DNA of 8,007 nucleotides, taken from contig JALZUV010000228.1 in the NCBI GenBank assembly GCA_023301245.1, positions 1-8,007 on the forward strand. Direction: 5' to 3'. Position 1 is the first letter of the stretch. Each line of letters starts with the position of its first letter. The translations under genes and the position numbers were made by a program. Of this stretch, positions 1-6,452 are shown piece by piece. The DNA comes from Rickettsiales bacterium. Its GTDB lineage: Bacteria > Pseudomonadota > Alphaproteobacteria > Rickettsiales > JALZUV01. The notes beneath the pieces were generated by a model, which was not told where the DNA came from, made no database searches, and saw only the letters and a list, made by a program, of their open reading frames with translations.

Positions 1-557
1 TAAAGCTCCAGCAATTTATCTTCAAAAGCTGAGAGTTTGAAGAAGTAACTTTCCTCCTCAATCCATTCCACTTCAGCACCAGTGGGTGCTAATTTTTTAC
101 CGTCTTTTTCAACGAGCTCGCTTTCGGCATAATAAGCTTCATCGCGCACGGCGTACCAGCCGCCATAATTATCTTTGTAAATATAACCATTGGCTTCGAT
201 ACGCTTCCACAGTTCTTGTGCGGCGGCTTTATGGCGGGGCTCGGTGGTGCGAATAAAATCATCGTTACGCACATTCAGCAAATTATCGCCTGTGCTGACG
301 AGCTTGCGGAAATATTGAGAATTTTTATCGCAAATCTCTTGTGGCGTAACGCCTGCTTTTTCGGCAGATTTCGCCACCTTTTGGCCATGTTCATCGGTGC
401 CTGTTAGAAAAAATGTATCGTACCCATCAAGCGCCATAAAGCGCGTCATCACATCGCATGCGATAGTGGTATAGGCATGGCCAATATGTGGCGCATCATT
501 TACATAGTAAATGGGGGTGGTGATGTAGAAAGGTTTTTTATTTAAAGAATCGCTCAT
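1..557 (-). CDS. metG: Methionyl-tRNA synthetase, N-terminal part (cut by left edge)
   Basis: Class I aminoacyl-tRNA synthetase that attaches methionine to initiator and elongator tRNA-Met in the cytoplasm. Only the first 185 codons are in the window; the gene continues past base 1. The reading starts MSDSLNKKPFYITTPIYYVN. The ATP-binding HIGH motif is at residues 24-27, TGTDEHG follows near residue 56, DFIRTTE lies near residue 103, and the connective-peptide stretch GGWYAVRDEAYY and then APTGAEVEWIEEESYFF are near the end. The connective peptide has aspartate-type residues where zinc-binding forms carry cysteines, so this looks like the zinc-free form common in Alphaproteobacteria. The KMSKS loop and anticodon-binding domain are outside the window. 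The start ATG (557-555) overlaps the TGA of holB as ATGA. No good Shine-Dalgarno sequence sits before it, so translation is probably coupled to holB. Confidence 0.96.
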   Translation of the reverse strand, partial: MSDSLNKKPFYITTPIYYVNDAPHIGHAYTTIACDVMTRFMALDGYDTFFLTGTDEHGQKVAKSAEKAGVTPQEICDKNSQYFRKLVSTGDNLLNVRNDDFIRTTEPRHKAAAQELWKRIEANGYIYKDNYGGWYAVRDEAYYAESELVEKDGKKLAPTGAEVEWIEEESYFFKLSAFEDKLLEL

Positions 558-1621
558 GCAGCTTTTTTAGGCGCATTTCCTGCTTCAAACAATAGGCTTT
601 GCAGCACTTGCTTCTTATCATAATTTCCGCTGGTGGTTTGTGGCAACCAAAACACCGCCTGCTGCCAGATGCTTTGCCAATGCTCGCTGTTCGCTTTAGC
701 AAGCAATGCTGGGAAAGTTTTTTGCTCAACTGCCAGTAAATCTAGCGGTTGCTGTTGCGATAAACATAAACGATGCAACGCACATAATAACAGGTCACCC
801 GTTAGCTGCCATGCGGGTGCATCTAATTTCGCGGCTTTGCCCACAAACGACTGAATGGCCGCAATATTTTGCGAATCTAAAAGCTCTAACCATTGCGTAT
901 AGGTTTTATCGGCTTCAAGCTCCACATAGCGCGCCCATTGCCCAACCGATATGGGGGCTAATTGTGATAGCCACAATTGCTCGTCAGCTGTGATAGAGAT
1001 ATTCTGCGTCTGCAAAATATCGACCACTTGATTGATGGTCGGTGGGTAAAGTTTTATCTCGCGGCAGCGCGAACGTGTAGTCGGCAACAACTTATCAGGC
1101 TGACTAGTCACGAGAATAAGCAACGTATCTTTCGGCGGCTCTTCCAACACTTTTAGCAGGCCGTTTTCAGCATTAGCATTCATACCATCGGCAGGGTCGA
1201 TAATAACAATACGCCAGCCTTTCTCAGAGGTGGTTTTATGCATAAATTCAACGATGGAACGGGTTTGTTCAATGTAAATAGTATGTGCCGACATTTTGCG
1301 GTCATCTTCAAGTGGCACGGTCCATTTTAAATTACCATGGCCACCTGAATTTATCCGTGCATTTGCTGGGTGATGCGGGTCGTAAGATAAGTGGCTGGCT
1401 GGCGTGGAAGGCAAACTATCGCCGAACAACCCAGCATCAGCCTCCTGTGCGCCCTCGCCCGTTAGTAAGCAGCGCGATAAGGTGTCGGCTAACGCAGCTT
1501 TACCGATGCCTTTTGGCCCTGTCAGTAAAATAGCATGCGGCAAAATGCCTTGTGTCATTAGCCGTGCAAGCTGTGCTTGGGCTTTTTCATGACCAATAAT
1601 CGGGGTGATTTTCTCGCTCAT
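554..1621 (-). CDS. holB: DNA polymerase III delta' subunit (clamp loader)
   Basis: Predicted 355-residue AAA+ subunit of the clamp-loader complex, which opens the beta sliding clamp and places it on primed DNA. A Walker A loop GPKGIGK is at residues 35-41, followed by AAL. The Walker B/helical region IDPADGMNANAENGLLKVLEEPP is at about 141-163, sensor 1 LILVTSQPDKLLPTTRSRC at about 168-186, and the SRC motif at 184-186. This block is diagnostic for delta'/DnaX relatives. The length and lack of a DnaX-type C-terminal tail favour delta' over tau/gamma, as does the position between tmk and metG. The four-cysteine zinc module of the E. coli protein is absent: between Walker A and B there is instead a stretch with HHP near residue 84. 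The start overlaps the tmk stop (ATGA) and the stop overlaps the metG start (ATGA). The C-terminal collar domain is weakly conserved. Confidence 0.93.
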   Translation of the reverse strand: MSEKITPIIGHEKAQAQLARLMTQGILPHAILLTGPKGIGKAALADTLSRCLLTGEGAQEADAGLFGDSLPSTPASHLSYDPHHPANARINSGGHGNLKWTVPLEDDRKMSAHTIYIEQTRSIVEFMHKTTSEKGWRIVIIDPADGMNANAENGLLKVLEEPPKDTLLILVTSQPDKLLPTTRSRCREIKLYPPTINQVVDILQTQNISITADEQLWLSQLAPISVGQWARYVELEADKTYTQWLELLDSQNIAAIQSFVGKAAKLDAPAWQLTGDLLLCALHRLCLSQQQPLDLLAVEQKTFPALLAKANSEHWQSIWQQAVFWLPQTTSGNYDKKQVLQSLLFEAGNAPKKAA

Positions 1622-2229
1622 AGGATTGACTCTAGCACTTGCGCCTGCACTTGTTCAATCGATTGCGTCGCATCAATCGTGGTAAAATGCGGCTGCTTGG
1701 CCAGTTGCAAGAACCCGTCACGCAAACGCTGATGAAAGCTAATGTCCAGCTGTTCAAAACGAGTTTCAACATCGGCACGGCTGGCCGCACGTTTCAGGCC
1801 ATCTTCGGGCGCAATATCTAGCAAAATAGTTTTATTAGGCGCGAATGCCCCCAACGCCTGCTGCTGTAATTGCTGGATAGTTTCAATTCCCATGCCTTTA
1901 CCAACGCCTTGATAGATAAAAGTAGAATCGGCGAACCTATCGCATAGCACCCATTTTCCTGCCACCAACGCGGGCTCTATCACTTGGCGAACATGCTGTA
2001 CGCGTGCGGCGAGAAACAATAGAGTTTCGGCCATGGGATGCCATTCTTCATCAGAAGGCTCCACTAACAACGGGCGGATGCGTTCGGCCAGTGGCGTGCC
2101 CCCCGGTTCGCGGGTAACTAGATGCTCAATGTCGCGCTTGTCCAACGCGGCGGAGAGCATTTTAATTTGCGTCGATTTACCCGAGCCTTCGCCACCTTCA
2201 AACGTAATGAACTGGCCACGAACTGGCAT
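1618..2229 (-). CDS. tmk: Thymidylate kinase (dTMP kinase)
   Basis: Phosphorylates dTMP to dTDP with ATP, the step joining the de novo and salvage routes to dTTP for DNA synthesis. The 203-residue length is normal. The P-loop FEGGEGSGKST is at residues 10-20, the substrate-binding TREPGGTP at 39-46, the conserved DRF at 97-99 followed by ADSTFIYQG, and the LID region at about 146-158 has arginines 147, 151 and 157. A glycine-rich P-loop with arginines in the LID fits the usual bacterial class. The ATG overlaps the last base of the upstream carboxypeptidase stop (TAATG), and GGAG lies 7 bases before it, the clearest ribosome-binding site inside the operon. The stop overlaps the holB start (ATGA). 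Standing directly before holB, it belongs to the replication part of the operon. Confidence 0.97.
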   Translation of the reverse strand: MPVRGQFITFEGGEGSGKSTQIKMLSAALDKRDIEHLVTREPGGTPLAERIRPLLVEPSDEEWHPMAETLLFLAARVQHVRQVIEPALVAGKWVLCDRFADSTFIYQGVGKGMGIETIQQLQQQALGAFAPNKTILLDIAPEDGLKRAASRADVETRFEQLDISFHQRLRDGFLQLAKQPHFTTIDATQSIEQVQAQVLESIL

Positions 2230-3338
2230 TATTTTTCTCCAAATGCCCGATTGCGGAAAGTAGGGATGATACGCTGAAACAAGCCGCTTTTCGCCACAGA
2301 TTCAGCGGCAACTAGTGGTAAAGTAATAGGCTCACCATTAGGCACGGTTAAGGTTAGTTCGCCTAAGGCTTGGCCTTTTTCAATCGGTGCAGCAATAGGC
2401 TCGTTAAATTTAGCCGACATTTTAATGCCTGTTTTATCGTACTTAGGTAGAGTAATTAGCAGCGGCTTAGCAACCGCTAGGCCAACCGTTTCTTTGCTGC
2501 CATACCACACTTGTGCTTGTTCTAGCGCTTTGCCATCGGCAAAAAGCTGGGTGGCTTCGAATTGTTTAAAGCCATAGGTCAGCAACTCGCGGCTGGCATC
2601 AATGCGGCCTTTCTTGCTATCTAGCCCATTAACTACGGAAATTAAACGGCGACCGCCCATTTCGCCTGAAGTGGTCATGCCATAACCTGCGGCATCAGTA
2701 TGCCCCGTTTTAATACCATCCACCCCCAGCTCGCCTAGCAAGCTATTGCGGTTAGGTTGGGTAATTTCGTTAAAGGTGAACTTCTTCTCGCCCCAAAAGT
2801 GATAGTGATCGGGAAAGTCGCGGATGAGCGCTTTTGCCAGCGTGATTAAATCGCGCGAGGTCATGTAATGCTCAGGGTCAGGCCACCCTGTTGAATTAGC
2901 AAAGTGACTACCATTCAGGCCTAATTGACGCGCCTTAACATTCATTATTTCGGCAAAAGCCTCTTCGGTGCCCGCAATACCTTCAGCCACCACAATACAA
3001 GCATCGTTGCCCGACTGGATGGAAATGCCGCGCAGCAAATCTTGCACGCTTATACGCTTACCCAGCGGCACAAACATTTTTGAGCCACCTTTTTTCCATG
3101 CTTTTTCCGACACATAGAACGTATCTTCCAGCTTTAATTCGCCAGCTTTAATTTTCTCTAAGATAACATAAACCGTCATCATCTTACTCATCGATGATGG
3201 GCCCATACGTTTATCAGCATCCTTCACAAATAAGGTCGTGTTGGTGGTAGCATCAACCAGCATCGCTTGCTTAGCGGGAGTGGTAAAAGCATTGGCTGAA
3301 GCACTCAGACAAATAAGCAGGAGGAAAAATCGGATCAT
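2229..3338 (-). CDS. D-alanyl-D-alanine carboxypeptidase (PBP5/6 family, peptidase S11)
   Basis: Periplasmic penicillin-binding protein that removes the terminal D-alanine from peptidoglycan pentapeptides and so limits cross-linking. It has 369 residues. A signal peptide (hydrophobic residues 4-13, ending SANA) probably cleaves after residue 17. The catalytic triad motifs are all present: SMSK at 49-52 (nucleophile Ser49, Lys52), SGN at 109-111 and KTG at 210-212. After residue 260 follows the all-beta C-terminal domain of PBP5 relatives, ending in a basic amphipathic tail (about 352-369, GLFQRIIPTFRNRAF) suited to anchoring on the outer face of the inner membrane. The start overlaps the rlpA stop as ATGA; no strong Shine-Dalgarno is visible. 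It might be named dacA, dacC or dacF in different genomes; the sequence alone does not settle which paralogue, so no symbol is given. Confidence 0.95.
   Translation of the reverse strand: MIRFFLLLICLSASANAFTTPAKQAMLVDATTNTTLFVKDADKRMGPSSMSKMMTVYVILEKIKAGELKLEDTFYVSEKAWKKGGSKMFVPLGKRISVQDLLRGISIQSGNDACIVVAEGIAGTEEAFAEIMNVKARQLGLNGSHFANSTGWPDPEHYMTSRDLITLAKALIRDFPDHYHFWGEKKFTFNEITQPNRNSLLGELGVDGIKTGHTDAAGYGMTTSGEMGGRRLISVVNGLDSKKGRIDASRELLTYGFKQFEATQLFADGKALEQAQVWYGSKETVGLAVAKPLLITLPKYDKTGIKMSAKFNEPIAAPIEKGQALGELTLTVPNGEPITLPLVAAESVAKSGLFQRIIPTFRNRAFGEK
2237..2240 (-). promoter_or_regulatory. Shine-Dalgarno of tmk inside the end of the carboxypeptidase gene
   Basis: GGAG on the minus strand lies 7 bases before the tmk ATG at 2229, within the last codons of the preceding gene. 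Together with the TAATG stop-start overlap it suggests that ribosomes can both re-initiate and load afresh here. Confidence 0.6.
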
Positions 3339-4273
3339 TGGGTAATTACTTTCGCATCATCAATACCAAAGCGGCTCTCTAACTGCGACAGCATTTCGCT
3401 TTGATTATCATTTTGTGAGTTTGGCTTTAATATAACACGGTAATAAGGTTGCCCCTTAACTGACACTGTCTGTAGCATCGGCTCGCCAATAGAGTTAAGC
3501 TTGCTCATCATGCCTTGCGCATTAACCGTATCGGCATAAGAGGCCACTTGCACGAGCCAAGGCGCTTCCAAGCTCTCCACCTGCTTTGGAGTGATATCGG
3601 GCAAGTTCGAAACTTCAATGCCGCGTAAAGGAGCAGAGGTTTGTTTGCCTTGCGAATCTATGGGGAGCGATTTGATATCTTGGCGCACCTGCTTAGGGGC
3701 AGCGGGATTAGCGATATGATAATCTGCAAAGCCGCTAGAGAATTTCGTCGCGGCTCCATTCTTGCCTTTACTGCTAATATATTGCTCAGTTTCCTTTGGC
3801 AAATATTGAACCTTCACTTTGGCCACGCCTCCACCAATCACGCCGAGCTTGTCAGCCGCGGCCTTCGATAAATCAATAATGCGACCACCGTGAAAAGGTC
3901 CACGATCATTTAGGCGAACATTCATCGCACGACCATTTTGCAAGTTAGTAACCCGCACAATAGAGGGTAACGGCAAGGTAGTATGTGCCGCCGTATAGCC
4001 ATTTTGGTTATATTTCTCACCATTGGCAGTTAGACGACCATGAAAACCAGGGCCATACCAGCTGGCAATGCCTGTTTCTTCATAAGAAGGATCGTAACGC
4101 GGCGAATACCATTTGCCGTTAATTTTATAGGGTTTACCTACTTTAACGCCCTTCCATGGAACTTTAGGATAATGCGAAACATCTTTGGGGCCACTAGTAA
4201 AAACTCCACCATCGCTAACATCGCCACAGGCAGTTAAAACAAGTAGTAGGCTTAAAGCTATATATTTCATCAT
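3335..4273 (-). CDS. rlpA: RlpA septal lipoprotein / lytic transglycosylase with SPOR domain
   Basis: Outer-membrane-type lipoprotein whose double-psi beta-barrel cleaves denuded glycan strands at the division septum; the SPOR domain targets it there. From the start chosen here it has 312 residues. A short hydrophobic segment ends in the lipobox LTAC with lipidation Cys16. The barrel runs from about residue 68 (GIASWYG) to 158. Glu86, His97 and Asp123 (in NDRGPF) have the 11- and 26-residue spacing I recall for the catalytic residues of Pseudomonas RlpA (E120, H131, D157). A linker follows, then the SPOR domain at about 237-310 (APWLVQVASYA). Upstream ATG at 4291 would add six charged residues before the signal peptide and overlap mltB; ATG at 4273 or 4270 gives a better lipoprotein signal, with weak GGACG 5 or 8 bases before. 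One base separates it from the mltB stop; its TGA overlaps the next start. Confidence 0.94.
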   Translation of the reverse strand: MMKYIALSLLLVLTACGDVSDGGVFTSGPKDVSHYPKVPWKGVKVGKPYKINGKWYSPRYDPSYEETGIASWYGPGFHGRLTANGEKYNQNGYTAAHTTLPLPSIVRVTNLQNGRAMNVRLNDRGPFHGGRIIDLSKAAADKLGVIGGGVAKVKVQYLPKETEQYISSKGKNGAATKFSSGFADYHIANPAAPKQVRQDIKSLPIDSQGKQTSAPLRGIEVSNLPDITPKQVESLEAPWLVQVASYADTVNAQGMMSKLNSIGEPMLQTVSVKGQPYYRVILKPNSQNDNQSEMLSQLESRFGIDDAKVITQ

Positions 4274-4274
4274 C

Positions 4275-5240
4275 TTAACGTCCAATCGCATCTGCTAATG
4301 TTCCCACCGCTGTCGCGAAATAAGTGGAACGGTTCCATTTCATAATCACATCGTAATTTGAGTAAGTGATGTAAGATTCTTCACCATCCTTACCCGGATA
4401 CACCACTGATGCCATGTTAGTCGCATCGGGCAGCGCACTACCGTCAGACTTACGAACACCCAAACGTGACCATTCGCTCAACGGTTTTTTGATTTTTCGT
4501 GAGGCTATCTTCGTGTCAAATCCACTTGGCAAACGCACAACACGCCCCCATGTTTCTTCATCATTCCAACCTGATTCGCTTAGGTAATTAGCGATTGAGG
4601 CAAATACATCGGCCTTTGTTTCCCAAATATCTTTACGGCCATCACCATTATAATCTTGCGCGTAAGCAAGGAAGCTACTTGGCATAAATTGCGATTGCCC
4701 CATAGCACCCGCCCATGAACCTTTAAACGATGATAGCGGAATATGCCCAGCATCAACAATTTGCAGCGCTTTCATCATTTCATCGCGGAAAAATTCAGCG
4801 CGGCGACCATCGTAAGCAAGCGTTGCAAGCGCAGGAATAATGCGGAAGCCACCCGTATTGCCACCAAAGTTAGTTTCAATCCCCCAAAGCGCCACAATAA
4901 ATTTAGGCTGCACGCCATATTGTTGGCCAATTTTATTCAGCAAGGTACGGTTTTGTTGGTACAGCTTACGTCCTTGGTTGATACGCGACGTATTAACCAC
5001 TCGCTTCATATATTGTGCGAAGCTAATCGAACCTTCTGGCTGTTTCTTATCCAGACGGATAATTTTAGCATTTGGCTTAAAGTTATGTAACGCCGCATTA
5101 ACGGTTTTAGACGAAATGCCTTTCGCCGCTGCATCACGCTTAACTTCTTGCACCCAACTCTCGACCGACTGGTTAGCCGCGTTCGCACAGGCTCCAAGCC
5201 CTAAAATTGAGATAACTAATACTGATAAGATATGTTTCAT
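4275..5240 (-). CDS. mltB: Lytic murein transglycosylase, MltB family
   Basis: Cleaves the glycan backbone of peptidoglycan to form 1,6-anhydro-muropeptides in the periplasm. The 321-residue product has a hydrophobic leader (residues 3-16) ending LGAC-ANA. This could be a lipobox with Cys18, although Gly at -2 is not the usual choice, or a signal peptidase I site after ANA. The SLT_2 catalytic domain fills the rest. The catalytic glutamate is Glu122 in ALWGIETNFG; GAMGQSQFMPSS is at 178-189, a calcium-loop-like DYNGDG at 196-201, and IANYLSESGW at 216-225. There is no C-terminal peptidoglycan-binding domain, which many longer homologues have. The start at 5240 is chosen because GGGGAG lies 7 bases before it. 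An in-frame GTG at 5255 overlaps that site and would add only five residues before the signal peptide. It is first in the six-gene minus-strand run. Confidence 0.94.
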   Translation of the reverse strand: MKHILSVLVISILGLGACANAANQSVESWVQEVKRDAAAKGISSKTVNAALHNFKPNAKIIRLDKKQPEGSISFAQYMKRVVNTSRINQGRKLYQQNRTLLNKIGQQYGVQPKFIVALWGIETNFGGNTGGFRIIPALATLAYDGRRAEFFRDEMMKALQIVDAGHIPLSSFKGSWAGAMGQSQFMPSSFLAYAQDYNGDGRKDIWETKADVFASIANYLSESGWNDEETWGRVVRLPSGFDTKIASRKIKKPLSEWSRLGVRKSDGSALPDATNMASVVYPGKDGEESYITYSNYDVIMKWNRSTYFATAVGTLADAIGR

Positions 5241-5293
5241 GAAGAAACTCCCCACTGTTTTTTATTTTTATTATGCGCTACTTGTAACGAGCT
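5241..5293. promoter_or_regulatory. Divergent intergenic region, likely promoters for both directions
   Basis: A 53-base A/T-rich gap separates the divergent mltB operon and the dehydrogenase gene. It is the only gap in the window long enough for promoters. A TATTAT (5269-5274, plus strand) and a CATAAT (5275-5270, minus strand) could each be a -10 element, and they overlap. I find no convincing -35 at 16-18 bases from either, so the exact promoters are not established. The plus-strand choice would give a leader of only about 13 bases. If the two -10 guesses are right, the two directions would compete for polymerase. Confidence 0.4.
5248..5253 (-). promoter_or_regulatory. Shine-Dalgarno of mltB (decides the start)
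   Basis: GGGGAG on the minus strand lies 7 bases before the ATG at 5240. The GTG at 5255 shares bases with this element, so it is unlikely to be the true start. This is the strongest ribosome-binding site in the window, as fits the first gene of an operon. Confidence 0.75.
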
Positions 5294-6445
5294 ATGACAC
5301 AAAAGGCAAAACCAGACTTTAAAGAATTTGGCATTACACTGGCAAAAGTTGGGGATAATTGTGGCGACATCCTCGCGGCAGCCCATTCTGGCTGCCTGCA
5401 TTTTGTGGGTGACAGCAACACACTAGTCGCCGCAAAAGCGCTCCTACCAAGTGCTGCAAAGGTGATGGAGTTTAAAGCCCCGCCCAAAGCGGATGATAAA
5501 ACGGTAGAACTTATTCGTGCCGAAACTTCCGCAAGCGATGTTATCGTCGCAGTGGGCAGCGGAACATTAAATGATTTATGCAAATATGCCAGCCACTTGG
5601 AGGGCAAACCCTATAGCGTAATCGCCACTGCCCCTTCGATGAATGGTTATGTATCGGCCAATGCCTCCATTACGGTGGAGGGTTATAAAAGCACCCTAAC
5701 CGCCCATGCGCCCACCGCAGTTATTTGCGATTTAGACACTCTAAGCGCCGCGCCAGCACGCCTTATTCAAGCAGGTATTGGCGACACATTATGCCGCAGC
5801 ACCGTGCAAGCCGACTGGCTATTATCGCACCTCTTATTAGATACTCCTTACGAACCCCTCTATTTCGATTGGATGCAGCAAGATGAATCTCGCCTAATTG
5901 ATAAGGTGAGCGATAGTGAAGCCCTCATCAATTCGCTATTACTATCAGGCATTGCCATGCGGCTGGATGGCTCGTCTGCTCCCGCCTCGCAGGCCGAACA
6001 TATGATTGCCCATACGATGGAAATGCTAAATCCCGCGCTACCACACAGCTACCACGGCGAACAGATTGCCATTACCTCGCTTACGATGGCCAAACGTCAG
6101 GAAGCTTTGCTGGCACAAGACAGCGTTACTATCGCTAACCTCGAAGGGTTCGCCAACCTACCTCTATCGCTGCATAAGCAAGCACAACAACAAACCGCCG
6201 CTAAACTCGCCGATGACGAAACTATTGCACGGTTAAATGCCAAGCTCGCCAAAGATTGGCCATCTATCCGCGAACATATTGGCAAAACCATCTTACCCTC
6301 GGCGCAATTAGAGGCGGCGCTACAAGCTGCTGGCTGCCCTACCCAACCGCATGCGATAAGTTGGCCAGAGGCCGATTATAAAAGCGCCATCGCTCTCGCG
6401 CGATTTACTCGTAACCGCTTTACTTTTTTAGACCTGCGCTTATAA
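5294..6445 (+). CDS. NAD(P)-dependent sn-glycerol-1-phosphate dehydrogenase-like protein (AraM/EgsA family)
   Basis: A 383-residue member of the iron/zinc alcohol dehydrogenase superfamily that also holds glycerol dehydrogenase and dehydroquinate synthase. The family reduces dihydroxyacetone phosphate to sn-glycerol-1-phosphate. Nucleotide-binding VGSGTLND is at residues 87-94, the family signature ATAPSMNGYVS at 111-121, and AGIGDTLCRSTVQADW at 160-175. Likely metal ligands are Asp164, His236 (in SQAEHMIAH) and His254 (in HSYHGEQ). The ending RNRFTFLDL at about 373-381 is typical of AraM-like proteins. The start is fixed by an in-frame TAA at 5285-5287 and no other early ATG; the ribosome site is weak (CGAG close to the ATG). 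It stands divergent to the cell-wall operon and 7 bases before alaS, so the two are probably co-transcribed. No prenyl-glyceryl-phosphate synthase or arabinose gene is in the window. The family call is firm; the substrate in this organism is inferred. Confidence 0.86.
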   Translation: MTQKAKPDFKEFGITLAKVGDNCGDILAAAHSGCLHFVGDSNTLVAAKALLPSAAKVMEFKAPPKADDKTVELIRAETSASDVIVAVGSGTLNDLCKYASHLEGKPYSVIATAPSMNGYVSANASITVEGYKSTLTAHAPTAVICDLDTLSAAPARLIQAGIGDTLCRSTVQADWLLSHLLLDTPYEPLYFDWMQQDESRLIDKVSDSEALINSLLLSGIAMRLDGSSAPASQAEHMIAHTMEMLNPALPHSYHGEQIAITSLTMAKRQEALLAQDSVTIANLEGFANLPLSLHKQAQQQTAAKLADDETIARLNAKLAKDWPSIREHIGKTILPSAQLEAALQAAGCPTQPHAISWPEADYKSAIALARFTRNRFTFLDLRL

Positions 6446-6452
6446 CCAACAC

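Noticed and set aside
42..60. A strong Shine-Dalgarno-like GAGGAGGAA on the minus strand inside metG
   Set aside because: It encodes the conserved EEE of the WIEEESYFF segment, and no suitable start codon follows in a different useful frame within the window, so it looks like a coding coincidence.
538..993. Short frames within holB, on both strands
   Set aside because: They fall within the holB coding sequence and show low-complexity or Cys/His-rich readings with no domain and no ribosome-binding site.
2229..3338. SMSK in place of the more familiar SxTK in the carboxypeptidase as a possible active-site defect
   Set aside because: The required Ser and Lys are kept, and PSSMSK is a common form in alphaproteobacterial relatives; SGN and KTG are also intact.
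4638..4655. A calcium-binding EF-hand-like loop (DYNGDG) in MltB as a separate regulatory domain
   Set aside because: This segment is a normal part of the MltB/Slt35 catalytic fold, not an added domain.
4840..5322. A 160-codon plus-strand open frame opposite mltB
   Set aside because: It lies antisense to a clear MltB reading with full catalytic motifs, crosses the intergenic gap, and its product shows no recognisable domain.
5278..5607. A 109-codon minus-strand open frame opposite the dehydrogenase start
   Set aside because: It is antisense to the well-supported dehydrogenase and overlaps the divergent control region; the composition is typical of a mirror frame.
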